From Phoronis australis (lineage: Eukaryota > Phoronida > Phoronidae), in the NCBI GenBank assembly GCA_002633005.1, contig NMRA01000205.1:106986-130453 (forward strand): DNA of 23,468 bases, read 5' to 3'. The notes beneath the pieces are model-generated. The model searched no databases and was not told the origin of the DNA. It was given only the letters and a program-made list of their open reading frames with translations. Positions within the stretch are counted from its first letter, which is position 1; each line of letters begins with the position of its first letter. The position numbers and the translations under genes are program-made. This document shows positions 17,081-23,468 of the stretch, in pieces.

Positions 17081-19837
17081 CTGGAATATTTCAAAGTTCA
17101 TCGCGTCAGTGTGGCCGCTGATGTTTTCCAATCGTGGACAAGATGATGCCAGTGCAGTAAATGTAGGTTATAGCACGGCGAGGCCCTTAATCCCAGTCTC
17201 TGGACAACCAGTGGGATTTGGAGGTATTATCACATGTGGGGCTACGGCCCCTCGGGTGACTGGACACCGAGTTCCTCCAAATCTCACGAGGGGTTTAGAC
17301 ATGATAATTATATCGAGGACATGTTTGTTGAGCATAAAACGAAAAAAGTCGCAAAACAATGAAAATATTCAATATTCGTTGTACAGCGCACTGAATCAAG
17401 GCCACACGCTTGAGTATCTAGTTGTTGATAATCTTTATTTGGTTTCTCTCATACTTCCGAAACTTACCAAAGGGCAATCAGTTGAGTAAGAGACATAAAC
17501 TAAATCACACACGATTTTTCGAAACACTGTAATTTCATTCTCATGTGAGCATAAAATGATACAGTAATACCAACACAAAGCACCAGCTAGCGATGTTTCT
17601 CGAGTGGGCCGTGCGAAGTACGGGTACTGCCAAGTACAACAAAAAGGTCACGCAAACAAGCGTTGTGTGTGGCGAGACCCTGTTTGCTGTGCAAGACTAG
17701 CTTTTCAAAATAAGTACACACTTCAAGGTTTTTAGTCACTGCACATCGTATTCAACAAAGGAATGTTTCCCACAATTCCTTGACTGTTGATTTTCTTTCC
17801 ATGTTTTTGCCGGAAATGTTCACGTATGACGTCATTCTGAAGATGAATAGTTAACCCGACAGAAAGAGACTGTTTGACCAATAAAAGGTTGTTTGACTTT
17901 TGAAATTAGACATTCGTCCATACACCACGGTTCATAGACAGCACGGCAATGGGCCGAATTTTTGCTTTGGAAATGGTGTTTTCCATGACAAAGTTACATT
18001 GTTATTTAGGCAAGCGAGTTTCTATAGTCCAAGTTCGCACATGACGACCCCCAAACAAGTAAAAACGATATAAGGTCATTTATTATGACTGATAAGGTAC
18101 AGAAATATGAGTGTACAAATAACATAAAGATAAAATAATAATCCCTGGAAAGATGGGCAGTAAAAAGCGCCAGCACTCAGGTAAGAGGAACTACCCAGAG
18201 TAGAGGGTGGTAGAGGGTGGGAAAAATGAAGAGAAATTAGCTCGAACCTAAGTGCTGCAAAGCGAAGTACAGATGGCAGGAAATATAACTTTCTTGAGAA
18301 CAAAGGAGCCCTATGACACGTGACAATCATCAGCCTATGGGAGCCAGGAGCTGACCAAACTCGTGGCAGTAATACAAACGAACCAATAGTGAGGCTGGAA
18401 ATGGAATGTCCTAGTGCCTTGAGAGCAGGAGGACCGCATGCGAATCTACACAAGGGGTTATTGGACCAGTCCGAAAGAAGGGGGTATAAGAGGGACGAGT
18501 CCATATTCTCGCATAAATATATTTAACGAGTGTAATGTCATTTATGCTCGGAATATGTCCCGAAAATAATAGGTGCGTCGCAAGCTCCGTTTCCAGAGAT
18601 TAAAGGAGACCGTGTATAGGCGATATAAGGTCATTTATTATGACTGATAAGGTACAGAAATATGAGATTTCGTGTTCAGAATCGAACTGTACTTTACCGA
18701 TCACAGCTAGCCTAGGATAACAAACACTTATTTTGGGTTCGCACGCAAGTAGAACTCCGTAAAATAACAAACATAATTTGAGTTTGATTTCTAGACAGTG
18801 ACCAGTGGCCTTAAAGTGTGTTTCTGAAACACGTGTTGTACTCACGTTATATCCTTCGTCATGTTTTCAAGTTTCCTTGGCAAGCTTCGTAGCCAGTATA
18901 AAGAGCAGTTGCAAGCCCAGGGATCATGATTGTGACTCAGGTCCAGTACTCTAGCTGTGCAAACGCCAGGGCATGCTCATCTATTGTCATTAAGAGCGTT
19001 GTAACCTAATGATACGCTTCTGAGCGAAGTCACCCCTTCAAAAGCTGATGGCGAAATGTAATCTAACTTGGGATTGTTACTGAGAACGATTGTTTGCAAA
19101 GATCGAAAAGAGCTAAACGCGTGTTTTTCTATGCGCGTCAAGCCGGTCAAATATAGAAGACTTAGCGTCTGGGCAGAACTATGCTTTCTGTTAGTTTCCG
19201 GTGACAATGTCTTCATTAAATTTTTGTTCAGGATGACAGAATCACCATGAAACCCAGTATTTGTTTCTAAACATGCTATGGGGATAGATCCAAGTTTGTT
19301 TACACCAAGGTTTAAAATATTTATTGTTGTATTTCGAAACGCATGAGTTGATACCTCAGTAATTTCGTTGTTTGAAAAATCGAGGTTGCCAATCGTGGAA
19401 TTTTCTGTACTAAACAGGTCGTTAGGAATTGTCTTCAACGCGTTGTAGCTCACATCGATGGCATCTAATGTTTCGAGTCCTTGAAATGAAGATTTTGTAA
19501 GTACTTTCAACATGTTGTGGGCTAGACTGAGTCTTCGAAGTTTTTTCAGTTTAATGAAGACACTATCCACGTTCTCGATTGAATTACAACTCAAATCTAG
19601 AACTGTGAGCTGAGTAAGATTAAGTTGATGCAGAACTGTCACATAATTATCAGAAATGTTAAGGATTTGTACGCTATTTGGAAGGGTGGGAAATTCACTG
19701 AGACTCCTTGAACTACAGTCGGCCATCGTCTCGTCCTCGTTGCATTCGCACTTGGTGTTGCAAGCAGACTCTGCAGAGATTTGGGGGACTAAGTACAGCG
19801 AACACAGCAATAGAATGTTGCTTGAGAGGTTCTTCAT
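16783..19837 (-). CDS. LRR transmembrane receptor-like gene with an in-frame stop
   Basis: Two coding exons, 19837-18846 and 17080-16783, join in phase (a split Thr codon) into 430 codons. Order: signal peptide (about 1-24, LLLCSLYLVPQISA); LRRNT cap with C26, C30, C32, C41; roughly eight to ten leucine-rich repeats (about 55-303); LRRCT cap (DPWACNCSLYWL with C309 and C311, then C332 and C350); serine linker; one membrane helix (about 358-378, VIVAVFIVVAVLVLLAVML); 51-residue tail with Tyr motifs (YSYF, NPYTSF). This predicts a type I surface protein, like LRR recognition or adhesion receptors; ligand and pathway are unknown. Codon 287 is TGA (18979-18977), inside the last repeat, so as written the product stops at 286 residues without cap or membrane anchor. 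The frame stays LRR-like on both sides. It may be a null allele, recent pseudogene, sequence error or regulated secreted form. No TIR domain. Confidence 0.85.
17213..17285. repeat. Imperfect foldback in the LRR intron
   Basis: Outer arms GGGATTTGGAGG (17213-17224) and CCTCCAAATCTC (17274-17285) pair at 11 of 12 positions. Near the centre GGGGC-TACG-GCCCC forms a perfect 5-bp stem with a 4-base loop. It could be a decayed MITE or a structured RNA element. Confidence 0.6.
18066..18111. repeat. 46-bp direct repeat, copy A
   Basis: Identical over 46 bp to 18621-18666: starts CGATATAAGGTCATTTATTA and ends GGTACAGAAATATGAG. On the minus strand it contains AATAAATGACC. The copies are 555 bp apart start to start. 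Confidence 0.95.
18621..18666. repeat. 46-bp direct repeat, copy B
   Basis: Exact second copy of 18066-18111. The 509 bp between them include a promoter-like GGGGTATAAGAGGGACGAG near 18480, which is reminiscent of an LTR U3/R boundary, but no TG...CA ends or target duplications were found. Confidence 0.95.
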
Positions 19838-19846
19838 TTTTAAAGA
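18846..19846 (-). CDS. LRR gene exon 1 (signal peptide, LRRNT, repeats, start of LRRCT)
   Basis: The exon begins after a strong acceptor, TTCATTTGTTTCAG, at 19847; nine untranslated bases precede the ATG at 19837. This start is preferred over an upstream in-frame ATG at 19969 because it is immediately followed by a signal peptide and because the acceptor lies between them. Donor GTGAGT starts at 18845. The in-frame TGA is at 18979-18977. Confidence 0.87.
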
Positions 19847-19847
19847 C

Positions 19848-20820
19848 TGAAACAAATGAAGATGGCGCTTTAGACAAAAGTGGCCCTGAAGATCGTGTAG
19901 GGGACCGGCTATGCAAGGGTGCTCAACAGAGCGAGGACTGGACCACAAATGTTTGTCGAGATCACACAACAGTAATTCAAGATCTCACGGGTGTTTTTTA
20001 GCAAGCTCTCGATATCACACCGTAAACCTGTCTTACATTATGAAAACCAAAGTTTGACTTCTACAACTTAGCGTTACGGAGTTGGTCTCCAAATGTGTCT
20101 TATTCAAATGGGATGCTATTTCATGGCTTCGAAAGAACAAATAGTTCGTTATTGCTTGAGAGCAGGCTGTATAAGGTGGGTTGTCATGACTATACGAGCA
20201 CGGTTTAAATGAAAACAATCTGTTCTTTGCAAATTCATAAATATCATACCATCGGATTGAGTACACGTTGAGGCGGATTTTATTGCTTCTTGGACGGAAC
20301 ACAGATTCATGACTTAAACAAATGAAAATGGTAGGACGGTTTTGGAAGTAAACGGCACGTAAACACTCACAGCGTACTGTATTCTCGAGCATTACCACTC
20401 ACTGCAAATGCATCGTGAGAGGACGTCGTTATTCAACGCAGTCGATAGGAAATAAGCTGTTGCAGCCGGCGGATTGTGTTCTATAGATTACCTGCTCTGC
20501 AGGTGATGCTTCTCCTGCAGTGGTGTCACGGACATGTGCTTTACACGGTGCGTCTGCGCTGGGTAAATTTAAGGCATGAAGACAAAAGTTATGTTTAGCC
20601 ACTTCCTCGTCATGTGACTTACCCTCTGATCTCACTGATACACCAGGTCACGAAATCAGCTGATTTAACCCTCTATAAAAAATCGGTCAAAGGACGTACT
20701 CCTTGCAATCTCAAACAGGTATAGTATCTTCGTTATCAAAACTCCAGTAATGTCAAGAAGGTCAAATTCAAACTCAGATAGAACGATTTTGCGGTGGAGC
20801 ATACGATGCCGGCCAGAACA
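19848..20820. other. Upstream of the LRR gene; no gene recognised
   Basis: The acceptor at 19847 implies at least one upstream 5' UTR exon on the minus strand, but it cannot be located by eye. GTGAGTG on the minus strand near 20369 is one possible donor. A 121-codon minus frame (20398-20033) has no recognisable features. Confidence 0.4.
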
Positions 20821-20822
20821 TA

Positions 20823-20883
20823 GGCGGCGCACCATAGGGTGCTGGGGAAGCTATAACCCCCCATTTTTCAGTGCTGCGCCGCC
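20823..20883. repeat. GC-rich inverted repeat, transposon-like
   Basis: Perfect 9-bp arms GGCGGCGCA (20823-20831) and TGCGCCGCC (20875-20883), with an inner GGGG/CCCC pairing around AAGCTATAA. It stands out in AT-rich surroundings and may be a MITE end or small foldback element. No flanking target duplication identified. Confidence 0.6.
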
Positions 20884-20899
20884 CACGCACGCGTTAAGG

Positions 20900-21780
20900 G
20901 TATGTAGTACTTTATCGAAAAGTCTGTATAATTAACCAAATATCTACAAGTCTATAGAATTTAAATCACCAAAGTTATATGTTTTATGAAAGAAGAAATG
21001 CCGTAAAAATTGATTTTTGATGTTATGCCAATATGCCATCAAGTTACGTTACGTGGCCATGGAATTTTAGGAAAATTTAGCAAGAAAGAAAGGTCCATTC
21101 GCAGTAAAACAACATGATCAATAACATGACTAAATTTTCTACGAAATAAATGTTCGAGATACAAAAAATCCCAAAAGCGCTGTTACAGTTTTCGGAATTA
21201 TCGTTTCATTTTCGTTTTATGCAACTTTAAATTTCATAAATATCATATGAGTCATATTCTTGGTAGCCCCTTGTGCAAAAGTGAAGCATGTTAAAAACAA
21301 TTTCTGACAGTTTTGTAGAAGAGTGGATAAAGCATAGTATCAGAAAATTTTATGTGAATCCGTACCAACTGGCGGAGTCTAACGATGGCAGCCGACTGCT
21401 CGAAGCTGATATTTCACATGTCTATGGTGCTAATTGACCTGTCGCAAGCTCTGCCTCCTTGCGAAATGTCGACAAACAAACAATAAATCTTACCTAGCAA
21501 CGAGTTGTTTGTCTAATAAAATGGCGATATGGAAACGAAGGTGTGTCAAGAATGCTGCGTTGCGATTGGTCAATTAAGCCGTCACTCTTAATGCAATAAA
21601 TTAGATGGGGCCTGTTTCATGAAAATAATTTAATAATAAGAAATTTACACTTACGTTCCCACTTCTCAGTTGTTGAATGATGAGCACATCACAGCCTAGA
21701 CATTGTGTGACAGTAATGCTTATATATTCTTTGAGGCTTTTTAGTGAGATTTAATTATTTTTCAGCATTAAAGTGGAGCG
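20900..21780. other. No recognisable gene
   Basis: AT-rich sequence without coding frames or clear repeats. Confidence 0.6.
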
Positions 21781-21784
21781 TAAC

Positions 21785-22690
21785 AGCACACTGCGCCCCC
21801 TCATGGCTGTTTTGTTTGTTTTTTGCGCCCGCAACTGTATTTTCTGCAGGATCTTTGTGACAAGTGTAGAACGACTTTAGGACGGATCCATTTAATGAAA
21901 AAAGGGATGACACCTTCTAGTTTTGGGATGTATTTTACATAATGTACGCCATCTAGTGGCCATTTTTACTACTTTCAAATAGCTTTCTGGCCTCTCTGTC
22001 GGCCAAACTACCCTAAAGTTTGTCATCAAAGTTTTTATTTTGGGAAGTGCGCTTCCGACAATGATTTTTGGACGGCTTTGACAACTGTGGTGCACCCTAG
22101 AGGCCAAACCTCCTGTAGGATCTTTGTGAAATTTAGCAAGCGTATTTTTATGAACGTGGCAACCCAGGGCGGATCCAGGATTTCAAGTGAGGGGGTTCAG
22201 GGCAGAGTATTAGCCAGAATTTTGTCCGTCAGACATTCGCACCTCCGAACTGCCAAATGGAATGCAACCAGTGACAACTTTCAAGTCTATCCGACTACCG
22301 CTGTGCCCGTAGGAACCGTGATGTCATTTTTTTACGTTTTCCGCTGTATTTTGGAGTTCCTTGTTGGATTTTCAAGAGATTTAGCAAATAGTGTTTTTTA
22401 AAAAGATGAAGACGCCTTCCCATTTTAGGTTGGATTTGGCCTTGTGTACCCCTCCTAGTGACCATTTTTATTAATTTTGAGTGCGTCTCTCTACGATCAC
22501 AAAGGATCATATTTGTCTTTTTCTAGGACGTGCAAAGTGATTGACTATGATTTTCGGTTAGGTCCGACTGCTGTGGTGCCTTCTAGCTTGTGGCGATATT
22601 TGCTTTTTCGTCTGTCGCTCAAAAATCTACTAAGTCCCTTAATGGATCTTCGTGAAATTTCTATGTGTTTTTATTGAGGAGAGAACAAGT
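21785..22690. repeat. Diverged tandem array, about 265-bp unit, about 4 copies
   Basis: The same ordered landmarks recur. A CTGTGGTGCACCCTA-like block is near 21789, 22085, 22300 and 22571. A GGATCTTTGTGAAATTT-like block is near 21850, 22118, 22370 and 22643. CTAGTGGCCATTTTTACTA at 21953 recurs as CTAGTGACCATTTTTATTA at 22454. Divergence is high, so this is an old satellite or a degenerate repetitive element. No coding function is seen. Confidence 0.6.
22167..22202. mobile_element. Possible transposon terminus
   Basis: GGGCGGATCCAGGATTT followed by GAGGGGGTTCAGGG. Motifs of this form occur at the ends of short DNA transposons in several invertebrate genomes (from memory). It resembles the left end of the element at 15591. 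No matching inverted end was found nearby, so it may be a solo end or fragment. Confidence 0.35.
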
Positions 22691-22820
22691 GATGTGACAT
22701 GCTGGGCTCTTTGTCTTGGTTCAACACAAAAATCTAGACGTCAAAAACTAGTGATCAAAAATTTCGAATTTGGCATTTTCCTCCCCACAATCAGAAGTTC
22801 ACCGTTGCCCCGATTCCAGA

Positions 22821-22854
22821 TAGGAGACGAGATTCCAGATGCTCTTGTCTCCTA
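22821..22854. repeat. Small hairpin
   Basis: TAGGAGACGAG (22821-22831) and CTTGTCTCCTA (22844-22854) pair at 10 of 11 positions around a 12-base loop. It has no T-run and no flanking gene on either side. Confidence 0.55.
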
Positions 22855-23276
22855 GAATCCAGAAATTCATGCTAAAATATGTCATTACCAACCAAATTAT
22901 TTTCGATTTCCATTCATCTGAAGGGTACTGAAGAGAAAAGTTTGGAAAAGTTTGAAAAAGAGTTTGAGCAAATAAATGATTTCAAATTCTAGAGTTCCGT
23001 AGAGCAGAAGCCAGATGGGAGACTTGTTTACTGAAAATAAATCCAAACAACCAAGGAATACCATTCGCGGCAACCATTTCGGTTTGTTCCACACAAATGC
23101 CATACATGTTGCGACCACCACAACGATTTGAGGTCTAAAGCCATTGTTATAAATTTTTTCGAGCTTTCAATGTATGAAAATAGAGTCCAATGTGCAAGTG
23201 AGACGCATTTTATTTCTGTTTTATTTTATTTCTGTTTTGTCATGGAATGGTTTACATAGTTATAGTCAAGTTGACG

Positions 23277-23468
23277 CCTCCCAGCATTAGAAAACACAGC
23301 TACAGTCAGTAACAACCTCCCAGCACTAGAAAACACAGCTACAGTCAGTAACAACCTCCCAGCACTAGAAAACACAGCTACAGTCAGTAACAACCTCCCA
23401 GCACTAGAAAACACAGCTACAGTCAGTAACAACCTCCCAGCACTAGAAAACACAGCTACAGTCAGTAA
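23277..23468. repeat. 39-bp minisatellite, about 5 copies, cut by window end
   Basis: Units start at 23277, 23316, 23355, 23394 and 23433 with CCTCCCAGCACTAGAAAACA then CAGCTACAGTCAGTAACAA. The first copy has a substitution (CATTAG). The array runs off the right edge. Confidence 0.96.

Larger units (their letters stand above)
17081..18845 (-). other. Intron of the LRR gene
   Basis: 1765-bp intron, GTGAGT donor and CCAG acceptor on the minus strand. It holds an imperfect foldback (17213-17285), two identical 46-bp direct repeats (18066 and 18621) and a 142-codon minus-strand frame between them, which has no domain signature. Confidence 0.8.

Noticed and set aside
18076-18504. 142-codon minus-strand open frame inside the LRR intron
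   Set aside because: No recognisable domain; it lies mostly between two 46-bp repeats and looks like non-coding repeat sequence.
18977-18979. TGA as a selenocysteine codon or strong readthrough site
   Set aside because: LRR receptors are not selenoproteins, no SECIS element was identified, and the following base context (TGA GCA) is not the strong readthrough context TGA CTA.
18951-19001. A 51-nt intron that would remove the stop (GTTACA donor, GCACAG acceptor)
   Set aside because: It preserves frame, but it would delete the conserved Asn and most of a well-spaced repeat, the donor is weak, and the intron would be unusually short. A nonsense change is simpler.
19838-19969. In-frame upstream ATG extending the LRR protein by 44 residues
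   Set aside because: A strong 3' splice site lies between it and the signal peptide, and the extension would bury the signal peptide.
20033-20398. 121-codon minus-strand open frame upstream of the LRR gene
   Set aside because: No signal peptide, domain or repeat; could include a 5' UTR exon but not shown to be coding.

Overview
The window is animal nuclear DNA. Genes are split by long GT-AG introns, and tandem minisatellites and small inverted-repeat transposons are scattered throughout. Nothing prokaryotic, organellar or viral was seen. The gene content (an RBBP5 orthologue with vertebrate-like exon sequences, and an LRRNT/LRR/LRRCT transmembrane receptor), the moderate AT richness and the minisatellite load fit an invertebrate deuterostome. 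Amphioxus is my best guess, but the species cannot be fixed from the sequence.

Layout. (1) 1-1951: 37-bp minisatellite, featureless sequence, then a 45-bp minisatellite that ends just before the first visible exon. (2) 1952-12740, + strand: RBBP5, the WD40 core subunit of MLL/SET1 (COMPASS) histone H3K4 methyltransferases. Twelve coding exons are visible through to the stop codon, all with matching phases. The first exon (start codon) lies outside or was not recognised. About 47 codons of an early WD repeat are missing between 2747 and 5586, an interval holding a nearly perfect 36-bp array that runs into the only N (4800). (3) 12741-16782: 3' UTR with an ATTAAA signal, a 51-bp minisatellite, a foldback MITE with 10-bp target duplications and a 236-bp TIR element. 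(4) 16783-19846, - strand: a two-coding-exon LRR transmembrane receptor-like gene, tail-to-tail with RBBP5. It reads through coherently except for one in-frame TGA at codon 287 of 429. (5) 19850-23468: no gene recognised; a GC-rich hairpin, an old roughly 265-bp degenerate tandem array, and a 39-bp minisatellite running off the end.

The two genes have no evident functional link. The most unusual material is non-coding. Several intronic tandem repeats duplicate branch-point-like motifs beside 3' splice sites. A foldback MITE family has three copies here, two with perfect 10-bp target-site duplications. The LRR gene carries a premature stop. I found no new defence or enzymatic system.
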